Source: Desulfobacterales bacterium
GTDB taxonomy: Bacteria; Desulfobacterota; Desulfobacteria; Desulfobacterales; JAHDSC01
NCBI GenBank assembly: GCA_018432925.1
Contig: JAHDSC010000097.1
Location: forward strand, 1-35,684
Length of the DNA: 35,684 nt
Reading direction: 5' to 3'
The notes beneath the pieces are model-generated. The model ran no database searches. It was not told the origin of the DNA and saw nothing but the letters and a program-made list of their open reading frames with translations. The position numbers and the translations under genes were made by a program. Shown in pieces: positions 8,154 through 17,042 of this stretch. Position 1 is the first letter of the stretch. Each line of letters begins with the position of its first letter.

Positions 8154-8377
8154 ACCGTTCTCTCTGACGAGAGGTGCGCCCGCGGCCCTGGAAAAAACCT
8201 GTTCCGCCGGATTACGACTCGGCGGCAATGCTGAAGATTGAAAATTCAAAGACGAGTAACCACGCATCATCCTAAATTACCCGTTTTCTTCTTTTCCGTT
8301 TATCCTTGTCGGCAATTATCCAACCATCGTCCAAAATCGGTTTTCAACGGTGGTGATTCAATGAAGATTTGAAAAAA

Positions 8378-8430
8378 AGTCCTTACGGTCGAAGATCTCC
8401 CACAGCTTGCCGCGGGATTCTTCAATTTTA
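8378..8430 (+). repeat. Hairpin-forming repeat R2, copy 1
   Basis: The core from AGTCCTTACGGTCGAAGA to GGGATTCTTCAATTTT matches 27205-27257 read on the minus strand, with only scattered changes over about 50 bp. The arms GAAGA/TCTTC and CCC/GGG enclose an AGCTTG-containing loop. On the minus strand, downstream of the SLC13 gene, the hairpin is followed after 13 nt by seven T residues, so it may also end that transcript. Confidence 0.7.
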
Positions 8431-8480
8431 TATATTTTTTAATATGTCATTTCAATATGATAGATATTCAGAGTATCCGC

Positions 8481-10271
8481 CTAAGATGGTTGAAACGGAA
8501 AGAACCATGCAATCAGCGGAACAGCCACAAGCACAACCACAATGGACAAGGGCAAGCCCAGACGCCAGTAATCGCCGAACTTGTAGCCGCCGGGAGCCAT
8601 CACCAGAGCGTTGGACTGATGACCGATAGGCGTTAAAAACGCACAGGAAGCGCCAATGGCCACGGCCATCAACAACGGATCGACCGAAACCCCCATGCCG
8701 TGGGCCAAACTGATCGCAATAGGCGCCATCAGCACCGCGGCGGCGGCGTTGTTGACGACGTTGGAAAGCAGCATGGTGCCGACCATGAGTACCGTCAGCG
8801 TAACCAAGGGTGTAAATCTTTCGGACAGCAGCATCATATTGTCGGCGATCAACTGTGCGCCGCCGGTAGTCTCTAAAGCGTGACCTATCGGAAACATGGC
8901 GCCGAGAAGCACAATGATTGGCCAATCGATGCTTTCATAAATTTCCTCCATAGAAATCAGTTTGGCCAGCACCATAATAATGACCGCGGCTGAAAAAGCG
9001 ATCTGGACCGGAAGAATGTTGAGTGCCGCCGTTGTCATGGCTGCGGCAAAAATCGACACCGCCATCACAATTTTCTTCGGCTTGACAAACCGGATACCGC
9101 GTTCGGCCAGCGGCAGGCACCCCAAAGTCGCCAGAGCCTCCTTGATCGCATCCTCTTTGCCCTGCAGCAGAAGAATGTCTCCCACAGCAAATCGAATTTT
9201 GCCCAACCGGGATTTGAGTCTTTGTCCCAGACGCGCCACGGCGAGCAAATTGACACCGAAATTACTGCGCAGCCTCATGCCGATGGCCGTTTGCCCGGGC
9301 AGGATCGAGTGAGGTGTGACAACCGCTTCAATAATTCGGATATCGTCCGATTCCAGAGCATCCATGTGCTTCTCTTGGTTTGCGGCAAGCTCCAACCCCA
9401 GTCCATCAACAAGCGCTTTTAAATCTTCGGAATCGGCTTCGACCAGAAGGATGTCGCCGGCTTGTATGACATCATACCAAGAAGGCGCCGGGATATGACG
9501 ATCACCGCGAACCAGCCCCACTACCACCGCATCCATGTCTTTGGCCATCTCCGAAGTCAGTTGGTACAGTGTTTGTCCGACGATTTTGGCATTCTCTGGA
9601 ACAACCACCTCTGCGATATAATCTTCAATCTTAAACAGCTCACCGGATTCAGCGCCGGCTTCGCGATGGGGCGTCAGCCGCCAGCCGATCAGTGCGATGA
9701 AAATCACCCCGACAACGGCTACACCGGCACCCACCGGAGTAAATTGGAACATGCCGAACGGGGCCGCGCCCGCCTGAGTGCGATAGGCGGCGATAATGAT
9801 GTTGGGCGGCGTACCGATCAGAGTGATCAGCCCGCCGATCAACGAGCCGAAAGCCAGCGGCATGAGCAGCAGGGAGGGCGATCGACCGCTCTGGCGGGAA
9901 ATCCAAATCGCCACGGGCATTAGGAGCGCCAATGCGCCGACGTTATTCATGAAAGCGGAGCACAAGGCTACGATACCGGTCAAAGTGGCAACCTGCACCG
10001 TCAAACGAGACCCAACTTTGGCCAGGTAGCGCGACAGGGCGTCCACCACTCCGGCATTGAGCAGTCCGCGAGTGATAACCAAGACATCGGCGACCGTTAT
10101 GACCGCTGGATGTCCGAAACCCAAGAAAACCTCACCGGCGGGCACCAATCCAGCCAGAAAAACCATCAGTAAAGCTGCCAGGGATACGATATCGTACCGC
10201 CAGCGCCCCCACACGAACAGGGTAAGGGAAACCAAGAGAATCGTAAAAACCGCGCCTTGATCAACCGTCAT
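8481..10271 (-). CDS. SLC13-family permease with two internal TrkA-C (RCK_C) domains
   Basis: This 596-aa polytopic inner-membrane protein belongs to the DASS/ArsB-NhaD-like transporters (anion or carboxylate/Na+ type). About five N-terminal helices contain FMNNVGALALLMPVA and the signature LIGTPPNIIIAAY. Two soluble TrkA-C domains follow (about residues 215-300 and 310-385, each ending in a GD-x-LL-type strand: AGDILLVEAD and VGDILLLQGK). A second membrane half follows, with the matching NVVNNAAAAVLMAPIA and TPIGHQSNALVMAPGGY. The N-terminal start has AGAGGAG about 9 nt upstream. Substrate is not predictable from sequence; sulfate, dicarboxylate or other anions are all possible. It is intact, unlike its two decayed neighbours, and lies within the block bounded by tRNA-Arg and its partial copy. 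Confidence 0.88.
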   Translation of the reverse strand: MTVDQGAVFTILLVSLTLFVWGRWRYDIVSLAALLMVFLAGLVPAGEVFLGFGHPAVITVADVLVITRGLLNAGVVDALSRYLAKVGSRLTVQVATLTGIVALCSAFMNNVGALALLMPVAIWISRQSGRSPSLLLMPLAFGSLIGGLITLIGTPPNIIIAAYRTQAGAAPFGMFQFTPVGAGVAVVGVIFIALIGWRLTPHREAGAESGELFKIEDYIAEVVVPENAKIVGQTLYQLTSEMAKDMDAVVVGLVRGDRHIPAPSWYDVIQAGDILLVEADSEDLKALVDGLGLELAANQEKHMDALESDDIRIIEAVVTPHSILPGQTAIGMRLRSNFGVNLLAVARLGQRLKSRLGKIRFAVGDILLLQGKEDAIKEALATLGCLPLAERGIRFVKPKKIVMAVSIFAAAMTTAALNILPVQIAFSAAVIIMVLAKLISMEEIYESIDWPIIVLLGAMFPIGHALETTGGAQLIADNMMLLSERFTPLVTLTVLMVGTMLLSNVVNNAAAAVLMAPIAISLAHGMGVSVDPLLMAVAIGASCAFLTPIGHQSNALVMAPGGYKFGDYWRLGLPLSIVVVLVAVPLIAWFFPFQPS

Positions 10272-10804
10272 ATGAATTGTGCTCCTCTTACGGAACAGTG
10301 CCGGGGAGAAGGTTACGATTTTTGTTTCTGAAGCGTAATTTTGGCAGGAGCAGGTTAATTTGTCAAAATAAAACGAAAGGATAGGATATGTGCGATATCA
10401 CCACGGAAAAAATAGCCGGTCATCGATCCTGGTTGAAAAATAAACATTGGGGAATTCAAAAATCCGAGAAATGAGATGTTCATGAAATTTTGAGTAGGTC
10501 CGCCCGGTATCCCTCAGGTGCCGTTTCCTAATGTTAACCCCGCTAATCAATAGACAAAATTTGAAAGTCGCCGTAATCGCTGAAGGATCAGAAAAATGTG
10601 AGGCTTTTGCTGTGGAACGACCATGATTTTAAGTCCACCTTTGCCTAGAACGAAACCGGGTTTGCCGGAGATCGATATGCCGTAATATTTTTTCGATGAC
10701 TTATTTGTTCCTCAATGAAACGGATGGCTTACAGTCCCCGCATACCCGGTTGCTGAAATTGCAGTAACACCGGACCATCCAAGCCTGCCGGCAGGCGGCA
10801 GACA
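10272..10804. other. Intergenic region upstream of the SLC13 gene
   Basis: No gene is supported here. The region must carry the SLC13 promoter (minus strand), which I could not fix. Near its right end is a 14-bp perfect palindrome GCCTGCCGGCAGGC (10783-10796), directly before the tRNA-Arg remnant. Confidence 0.45.
10783..10796. repeat. 14-bp perfect GC palindrome next to tRNA remnant
   Basis: GCCTGCCGGCAGGC is self-complementary and is continued by GGCAGACAG. It lies 8 bp from the tRNA-Arg 3'-half remnant. It may be a REP-like element or part of an old recombination site. It has no T tract and no adjacent gene end, so a terminator role is unlikely. Confidence 0.45.
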
Positions 10805-10853
10805 GATTGTTTCCTGATCCACGCGCCGCGGGTTTGATTCCAACAGGAGCACC
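10805..10853 (+). pseudogene. Degenerate 3' half of tRNA-Arg(CCT)
   Basis: From ATTGTTTCCTGATCCACG through GGTTTGATTCC to GGAGCACC this matches the 3' part of the intact tRNA-Arg (anticodon arm, variable loop, T arm, 3' acceptor strand). By eye about three quarters of positions are identical with one single-base gap. The 5' half (D arm) is absent and the acceptor strand cannot pair, so it is not a functional tRNA. It lies in the same orientation as the intact gene at 5320-5395, as expected for the far end of an element integrated at the tRNA 3' end. Confidence 0.65.
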
Positions 10854-10865
10854 GGTTCGTTCTAA

Positions 10866-12239
10866 TCAGACCTGATTCTCAACGTCCGAACGGATTTCGG
10901 ACACCTTGATTCCGAACTTTTTAATTTTATAATGAATGGCCCTGCGGCTGATCCCGAGCAGCTTTGCGGCATCCTTTTGTATGCCTCCGGTCTGCTTTAA
11001 GGCGCGCAGAATCGTGTTGCGTTCGCTTTCTTCCAAGGAAAACGGATTCACCGGGGATACGGCCTTTGAAGGGGCTGCCGGAAGACCCGTAAGATGGAGG
11101 GCGCTGGGGTCCAGGGCGCCGTTTTTGCATAGAACAATCCCGGCTTCCAAAGCATTCTTAAGTTCCCGAACGTTGCCCGGCCAAGGGTAATTGCAAATCC
11201 ATTCAATGGTTTCCGGCAACAGGCTGACGGAGGGAATCTTCTGACTCATGCAAAACCCTTCCACAAACTCCTGTGCCAAAAGCGGAATATCTTCCTTTCG
11301 TTCTCGAAGCGGCGGAATTTTCAGTGTGACCACCCGCAGCCGGTAGTAAAGATCCTCGCGGAAATTGCCGGCTTCTATACCTTCAAGCAAATTGGAATTC
11401 GTAGCCGAAATGACCCTGCAGTCAACCGGTATTTCCTTAACATCTCCTATTTTTCTAATTTTCCGTTCCTCTAGAAACCGGAGAAGGCGGATTTGCATTT
11501 CATTAGAAATGTTGCCGATTTCATCCAGGAAAAGCGTGCCGCGATCCGCCGCCTCGATTAAACCCTTTTTATCGCGTATCGCGTGCGTAAACGAACCTCT
11601 TAAATGTCCAAAAAGTTCGCTTTCCAGCAGGCCGGTAGGTGTGGACCCGCAATTCACGGCGATAAAGGGAAAATCCCGACGCAATCCGCATTGATGGATC
11701 ATTCGCGCCACCCGTTCTTTTCCCACCCCGCTTTCCCCGAGGATCAGGACGTTGACATTGCTGGCGGCCACTCTTCTGACAAGGTCATAAAGTTCTCTCA
11801 TTACAGAACTTTTACCCTTGTAAAGCAGATCATCTTCTACGGAGGTATCATCCTGGACAACGCGTAACGATACACCGTCGAGAATCTCTCGGAGCTTGGT
11901 GAGCAAATCATGCCCGTGGAAAGGTTTGGCCAGGTAATCCACCGCGCCTGCCTTAACCGCACATACAGCCTCAGGTATGGTTCCATAAGCCGTCAGGAAA
12001 ATTACGGGAAGTCCGGGACAGATCACTCGGGCTTCGGTAAATAGTTCCATACCGTTCATCCCCGGCATCTTCATATCCGAAATCATCAGATCTACATGCT
12101 GCGATTTAAGGATTCCAAGCGCATTCATGGCATCCGCAGCCTTGTGCACCCTAAACCCGGCTGAAGAAAGCCTGGCTTCCAAAACCTCCAGGACATTCAT
12201 ATCATCATCGACTATAAGGAGGGATTGCTGAGAATTCAA
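10866..12239 (-). CDS. glrR: Sigma54-dependent response regulator, GlrR/NtrC type
   Basis: The protein is a cytoplasmic transcription activator of 457 aa. A receiver domain (1-120) has the acidic pocket DDD (11-13), phospho-acceptor Asp55 in ISDMKMPG and Lys105. An AAA+ sigma54-interaction domain follows, with Walker A GESGVGKE (168-175) and Walker B GTLFLDEIGN. A Fis-type helix-turn-helix (AAKLLGISRRAIHYKIKKFG) ends the protein. The sigma54-contacting GAFTGA loop is GSFTHA (215-220), an unusual variant. The start has AAGGAG about 8 nt upstream. It is the last gene of a kinase-lipoprotein-regulator operon, 23 nt after the lipoprotein gene, the same order as enterobacterial glrK-qseG-glrR. Other NtrC-family names such as zraR or atoC cannot be excluded from the protein alone; the operon favours GlrR. 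Confidence 0.88.
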   Translation of the reverse strand: MNSQQSLLIVDDDMNVLEVLEARLSSAGFRVHKAADAMNALGILKSQHVDLMISDMKMPGMNGMELFTEARVICPGLPVIFLTAYGTIPEAVCAVKAGAVDYLAKPFHGHDLLTKLREILDGVSLRVVQDDTSVEDDLLYKGKSSVMRELYDLVRRVAASNVNVLILGESGVGKERVARMIHQCGLRRDFPFIAVNCGSTPTGLLESELFGHLRGSFTHAIRDKKGLIEAADRGTLFLDEIGNISNEMQIRLLRFLEERKIRKIGDVKEIPVDCRVISATNSNLLEGIEAGNFREDLYYRLRVVTLKIPPLRERKEDIPLLAQEFVEGFCMSQKIPSVSLLPETIEWICNYPWPGNVRELKNALEAGIVLCKNGALDPSALHLTGLPAAPSKAVSPVNPFSLEESERNTILRALKQTGGIQKDAAKLLGISRRAIHYKIKKFGIKVSEIRSDVENQV

Positions 12240-12262
12240 AATACACTCCTTTTCACGACTTC

Positions 12263-12940
12263 TTAAGGGGAAGACATCTCTTTCTTTTTTTCTTGCATCT
12301 TTTGATCGATGGCCTCAAAAGATGCAATTTGGTCTTTAAGAATTTGAATTTCTTTCCCCATCATTTCATTTTGTTGTTTCAAGATCGAATTTTCCGACTC
12401 AAGCGATTTGAGTTTATCCCTCAGATACTGTATCTCTTGTTCCCTTGACTGGACCGCCCCGAAAAAGCCGAGGTTTTCTTTTGATTGCGAAACCCCTTCG
12501 AACTTCTCCCGGTTGATTATCTGTAAGAAAATGCCTTGTATAAAAGGGTTAATCATTCGTGGATCCTCATCCTTCATCTCAACAGAAATCATTCGGGTCC
12601 ACGAATTCCAGAGAATCATTGCATCCTTGTATTCATCCGCATTTTCGGCCAGAACCAATCGGGTGCATGCCAGTCCGTACATGGCCCCTCTACGGATCAG
12701 TTCGTCTTCGGAATGTCGCAGTTGTTCATAAATATCAGTCGCCTGATTATAATCGTTTTGCTGAAAGGCTCGGTTTGCTTTCTTTAAAATTGCCCAATTA
12801 TCATTACACCGAGTTGTTTCTTGTTTAATTACCCGGCTGGTTTCGATAAAAGTGCAACACGGAATAACCATGACGCCAGCTAATAAAGCTACAAAAGATG
12901 AAAAACTCAAAACCGCCTTAATCATCCGTGTTCCATTCAT
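12263..12940 (-). CDS. qseG: QseG-like lipoprotein between sensor kinase and regulator
   Basis: This is a 225-aa predicted exported protein. The N-terminal signal segment (about 8-27) ends in VIPCC, giving a non-canonical lipobox around Cys28/Cys29. A helical TPR-like middle follows (RAFQQNDYNQATDIYEQLR, then RGAMYGLACTRLVLAEN). A long C-terminal coiled coil (about 165-220) is rich in Glu, Lys, Leu and Gln, with YLRDKLKSLESENSILKQQN. In E. coli, QseG is an outer-membrane lipoprotein that activates the adjacent kinase GlrK. The same gene order and similar length (225 versus about 237 aa) support the call here; sequence similarity itself was not tested. The ribosome binding site is weak, and the second ATG (residue 6) is an alternative start. 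Confidence 0.7.
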   Translation of the reverse strand: MNGTRMIKAVLSFSSFVALLAGVMVIPCCTFIETSRVIKQETTRCNDNWAILKKANRAFQQNDYNQATDIYEQLRHSEDELIRRGAMYGLACTRLVLAENADEYKDAMILWNSWTRMISVEMKDEDPRMINPFIQGIFLQIINREKFEGVSQSKENLGFFGAVQSREQEIQYLRDKLKSLESENSILKQQNEMMGKEIQILKDQIASFEAIDQKMQEKKKEMSSP

Positions 12941-13014
12941 GGTTAAAAATTTTCGTTTTGAAACGCCTCAAATCAAATGCAATTCAATGCATGTTCGGCT
13001 TTTATCACGATTTC

Positions 13015-14481
13015 TCAAACAACTCGGCTTTGCGTTTCTTCGCAGGCGGAGGGAAGCGTGAAAAAAAATGTGCTTCCCTTCCCGACTTTGCTATTGACCC
13101 ATACGTTCCCGTTATGGGCCTGAACAATTCGTTTTGTTATATTCAGCCCCAATCCAACCCCACTCATATGATCTCTCGCACCCGGCGATTGATAATACTT
13201 GTTGAATATCAGAGATTGTTCTTCCTTCGGGATACCCGGGCCGTTATCTGAAACCGAAAACCGCAGGTTTCCCGCGGCATCATCCAAGCCTGAACACACG
13301 GTCACCTTACTGCCGGGAGGTGAAAACTTGATTGCGTTATCCAGCAGGTTTATAAAGACTCGCTGCAGGTACTCAGGATCCCCCATCAGATTGGGAAGGC
13401 CGGGACTTATCTGCACCTCGATATTGATATTTTTCACCTCTGCCGCGGGGTTGAGCTTATAAATACACTTGGAGACGAAAAGAGCGGTTTCGATGGATGT
13501 GGGCTTTATTTCCAGTGCACCGGATTCAAGGCGGGAGACCTGCATCAAATGATTCAGCAATTCACAAATCCGGCCGATTTCCACGCTGGCAATCTCAAGA
13601 AACTTTCTTTGTCGCTGGTTAATGCCACCCATGATCTCTTCCGCAATCATATTCACCGATTCTCGGATAGAGGTCAAGGGCGTTCTTATTTCGTGGCTCA
13701 ACATGGAAATAAAATCCGAGCGCATTCGCTCTTCTTCTTTCAAACGCACGGCCATCTCATTGAAAGCGCCCGCCAATTGCCCGAATTCATCTTTCGATCG
13801 CACGACAATAGGCTCGCTGTATCGCTCTTGGGAGATCGATTTGATTCCGGCGCTAAGCTCACGAAGCGGCCGGATCATCGAGTAAGCCAGAAAAATTATT
13901 CCAACCAGACCCACAAGGCTTGAAATTCCTAAACCGATTAAACCATTTTGAGCAGAGATTCGTCCCTGGCGATTCAGTTCATGGATTGCGGATGTGATAT
14001 CCTGCTCATTTTCGATCCGGGCCGCGGAAATCTCTTGAATCCATTTATTGATGACCGGCTCCGGAATCCACAGCAGCTCAGCCGGTTCATCCTCTTTCAA
14101 ATTTCCTAATTTATCCGAAAAATTTTTATAATTTTCATAAAGCCGTTTCCACTGCGGGGAGACCGCCATTCCCATGGATTCCAGTTGAATGATCCCGATC
14201 AGATTAATTTCGAAGTCTTTTTGTGCCGAAAGAAAATAGTGGAGATAATCTTCTTTTTTCAACAAATGATATTTTTTGTCGTTTTCCTCCATATTAAGCA
14301 AGTTCTCGATCATCTTTTTGGAAATAGACGATATCTTGGTGTTTTTATTTACAATATCTTCGGATAATTTAACGATTTCCTGAAAATTGATGTAGAGGAC
14401 CAGGATTGTTCCATAGAATATGAGCAGGGTTATAAAAAACCATACAAACAACTTGCTTGTTATTCCATATTTTGGTTTCAC
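13015..14481 (-). CDS. glrK: Membrane histidine kinase, GlrK/QseE-like
   Basis: This 488-aa sensor kinase should phosphorylate the regulator two genes downstream. The order is: TM1 (about 10-32, LFVWFFITLLIFYGTILVLY); a helical periplasmic sensor domain of about 150 residues; TM2 (LGISSLVGLVGIIFLAYSMI); HAMP (RPLRELSAG to MAVRLKEEE); HisKA with SMLSHEIRTPLTSIRE and phospho-acceptor His263; and HATPase_c with INLLDNAIKFSPPG, DNGPGIP and GVGLGLNITKRI. A GTG start at 14481 is chosen over the longest frame because AAGAAGGG lies about 7 nt upstream and TM1 follows immediately. The 74-nt gap to the lipoprotein gene is compatible with co-transcription. The signal sensed is unknown. Confidence 0.87.
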   Translation of the reverse strand: MKPKYGITSKLFVWFFITLLIFYGTILVLYINFQEIVKLSEDIVNKNTKISSISKKMIENLLNMEENDKKYHLLKKEDYLHYFLSAQKDFEINLIGIIQLESMGMAVSPQWKRLYENYKNFSDKLGNLKEDEPAELLWIPEPVINKWIQEISAARIENEQDITSAIHELNRQGRISAQNGLIGLGISSLVGLVGIIFLAYSMIRPLRELSAGIKSISQERYSEPIVVRSKDEFGQLAGAFNEMAVRLKEEERMRSDFISMLSHEIRTPLTSIRESVNMIAEEIMGGINQRQRKFLEIASVEIGRICELLNHLMQVSRLESGALEIKPTSIETALFVSKCIYKLNPAAEVKNINIEVQISPGLPNLMGDPEYLQRVFINLLDNAIKFSPPGSKVTVCSGLDDAAGNLRFSVSDNGPGIPKEEQSLIFNKYYQSPGARDHMSGVGLGLNITKRIVQAHNGNVWVNSKVGKGSTFFFTLPSACEETQSRVV

Positions 14482-15514
14482 ACTTGGACCCTTCTTAATA
14501 ATGCCGGAGCACGGTAAAGGACAAGGCCCCCGGCTACGAAAACCGACATCCCACTTCTTGAAAAAAACCATGCTGTCCAGGAAAAACGGCCTTTCTTTCG
14601 AAGCAATTTCAGAACCTCCCTTCGGCCTCCGATCTCTGTTTTGCTGTTTTGGTGCGAGGCGTTCCCTACTGAAAATATTCTATGAATTTCTTCAGTTGAA
14701 CGCATTGTCGAGCCTTGATCGTAAGTCCGACGGAACGGAACGACTTCCATGCGAATTCTTTTTCAGCAATCGATTCCAAACAATCCGGTGGCGTGATTTC
14801 AACGGATTCGACAGAAATTCCGGAAAGAACGTTTCCATCTTATGCAACTGCTTTTTCCATATCCGATAGGGTTGATCGGCCGGACTGATCCACAAGTGGG
14901 AATTTGAGACACTCTCTTTGGCTCCGGCTCACCTTTTTGTATTAACTCGAAATGATGAGGGACTTCTGATCCTTTTTCGGAAAGTTTGTTTTACCGGTTC
15001 CCATCCGCAACCCGTTTTTCGAATGGATGCATTGTTCACTAACAGAAAAACCAGGTCGAGTCAATGCGACAACAGATGCCGAATCCAGATCTGTGGAGTA
15101 ATTAGCGACGGCAGAATGAACACCGAATTCGATGAAATCTTTTAAGCAATGCCCGGTATCTTCGAAAAATCTTTGTGTTTTTCACTTTTTGCCGAAAAGT
15201 ATCAAAGGCTTCAGCTTTTGAAAAGATTCGAATGAAGCGTAACCAACCGAAAGACGAAAGTCACGGCCTCCCCGATGTTCTTCCGATATCTTCGATACCC
15301 ACGCATCTCCGCAGCGTGTTAGTTGTTTCAATACACCATCTCTTGCTCATCAACTGCGATGCAACTTATAGTATTTACATCCGCTTTGCACCTGTGGTAA
15401 GTTGATCCGCATTTTTTGGGTGTTTTCAAATGCCGCAGGAAAAATCGTTCGAAGGGATCTTGTCATCGGCCACATAAACGCCCGGGAATTCGGTTGAAAG
15501 GACTCGCTGTTGCG
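14482..15514. other. Long intergenic region between divergent kinase and U32 genes
   Basis: This 1.03-kb stretch shows no frame with a ribosome binding site and protein-like composition. A segment at about 14640-14730 has faint similarity to the dispersed repeat but is too diverged to call. Promoters of the two divergent units should lie here; one candidate for the plus strand is listed separately. Confidence 0.45.
15343..15372 (+). promoter_or_regulatory. Candidate sigma70 promoter for the U32 gene
   Basis: TTGCTC (15343-15348) is separated by 18 nt from TATAGT (15367-15372), about 140 nt upstream of the chosen start. Matches are 4 of 6 in the -35 box and 5 of 6 in the -10 box, so the prediction is moderate at best. 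Confidence 0.3.
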
Positions 15515-16744
15515 ATGATAAGCAAAGACCGCAAAGTTGAGCTGCTGGCCCCTGCCGGAAATTTTGAAAAGCTTGAAATTGCCATCCACTATGGCGCGGA
15601 TGCGGTCTACCTGGGAGGCAAAGATTTCAACCTGAGAAATTTTTCCGAAAATTTCACCATGGAAGAAATCCAAGAGGCAGTTAATTTTGCCCGCCGATGC
15701 AATGTTAAGGTTTATGTTGCATGTAACATTTATGCCAGAAATTGCGAGATCAAATTAATCAGAAATTATTTTTATAAGCTGGGAGAAATACGACCGGACG
15801 CTTTAATCGTCGCCGACCCCGGAATATTTTTACTGGCACGAGGTATTCTTCCGCAAGTTCCGATCCATCTGAGCACCCAGGCCAATACAACCAATTATAA
15901 CAGTATTATATTCTGGGAAAATCTCGGTATCAAAAGAATCAATGTCGCCAGGGAAATATCGTTGAAAGAAATAAAGGAGATTGCCTCACATAGCTCGGTG
16001 GAACTGGAAGCTTTCGTTCATGGAGCGATGTGCATTTCTTATTCGGGACGATGTCTTCTCAGCAGTTTTATGGCAAACCGGGAGGGAAACCGTGGTTTGT
16101 GCTGTCATCCCTGCAGGTGGAACTATGCCGTTGTTGAAGAGACACGGCCCGGCCGGTATTTCCCGATTTCAGAAGATAACCGCGGCAGTTACATATTTAA
16201 CTCGAGGGATCTTTGCATGATAGAGCATGTTCCAGAAATGATTGAAGCCGGTATTTGCTCTCTTAAAATTGAGGGGAGAATGAAGGGAATCAACTATGTC
16301 GCATCCGCTGTAAAGGTTTACCGGGAGGCAATCGATTCCTATTATACGAACCCGAATTCATATACGGTTAAAAATAGCTGGGTGGAAGAGCTTGCTGAAA
16401 TAAGCTGCAGGGGTTACTGCACCGGCTTCTATTTCAATGACCCCGGAGAGGTCTCCCCGAATTATGCCGAGTGCAAATATGCGCCGCACCGCATCTTTGT
16501 CGGAAAAGTAATCGATGCGGACGGTTTGGGAGGAACTCATATAGATGTTCGTAACAAAATTTGTAAAGGAGACGTCCTTGAGATTCTGAAAAGACGCGGT
16601 CCTGTATTAAAAGATAAAATCAACGAAATTATCGATTCCGATGGGCACCCAATCCCTTTTGCCCAACCCGGGAGCCGGGCAACCGTTTTCGTTTCAAACT
16701 CCTGCGAGCCGAATGATTTGCTCAGACGGCCGGATCCCGGTTGA
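15515..16744 (+). CDS. trhP: U32-family protein, TrhP-like tRNA uridine 5-hydroxylation factor
   Basis: TrhP (YegQ) proteins take part in prephenate-dependent 5-hydroxylation of wobble uridine in tRNA. They were formerly called U32 peptidases. This 409-aa protein has the N-terminal VELLAPAGNFEKLEIAI with GADAVYLGG, IHLSTQANTTN, the family region FVHGAMCISYSGRCLLS (Cys173, Cys180), LCCHPCRW (Cys196, 197, 200) and SLKIEGRMKG, then a C-terminal barrel-like part (FVGKVIDADG to RATVFVSN). The Cys set fits the Fe-S cluster proposed for the family. The ATG at 15515 is preferred because it directly precedes the conserved core; AAAGGA lies about 13 nt upstream, rather far. An RlhA-type role on rRNA or another U32 subgroup remains possible. 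Confidence 0.8.
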   Translation: MISKDRKVELLAPAGNFEKLEIAIHYGADAVYLGGKDFNLRNFSENFTMEEIQEAVNFARRCNVKVYVACNIYARNCEIKLIRNYFYKLGEIRPDALIVADPGIFLLARGILPQVPIHLSTQANTTNYNSIIFWENLGIKRINVAREISLKEIKEIASHSSVELEAFVHGAMCISYSGRCLLSSFMANREGNRGLCCHPCRWNYAVVEETRPGRYFPISEDNRGSYIFNSRDLCMIEHVPEMIEAGICSLKIEGRMKGINYVASAVKVYREAIDSYYTNPNSYTVKNSWVEELAEISCRGYCTGFYFNDPGEVSPNYAECKYAPHRIFVGKVIDADGLGGTHIDVRNKICKGDVLEILKRRGPVLKDKINEIIDSDGHPIPFAQPGSRATVFVSNSCEPNDLLRRPDPG

Positions 16745-17042
16745 TCATGGGCATAATCCCTTTTCAGAATATGGGATGTTCTTCCGGTTCCGACCAAACC
16801 TGAAATTCGATACGGCTTGCATTCATCGGATAAGGCCGGCAAGGACCGGGTGTTTTTCAGTTTAAACCGACGGCATTGAATCCGTGGATTTTTTGACACG
16901 AAGAAATAACGAAAACATTTGAAAGCACCCCCTTCCGGTCCGAACAGGGATTGCTTCCAAATGGAAATGTCGACGAATCTTTCACGGCATTCATCCCAAC
17001 TTTCCGGATGAAACATACGCTGCTGCCCCAACCATTATTTCA
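16745..17042. other. Intergenic region upstream of PBP1A
   Basis: About 300 bp hold no recognisable gene, RNA or repeat. A perfect TTGACA (16893-16898) is present but has no good -10 box at 17 nt. Confidence 0.4.

Noticed and set aside
9462-9923. Plus-strand frame of 153 codons
   Set aside because: It is fully antisense to the SLC13 permease, with His/Gln/Arg-rich composition.
10805-10853. A second functional tRNA-Arg
   Set aside because: The D arm and 5' acceptor strand are missing and the T stem is broken, so it is only a remnant.
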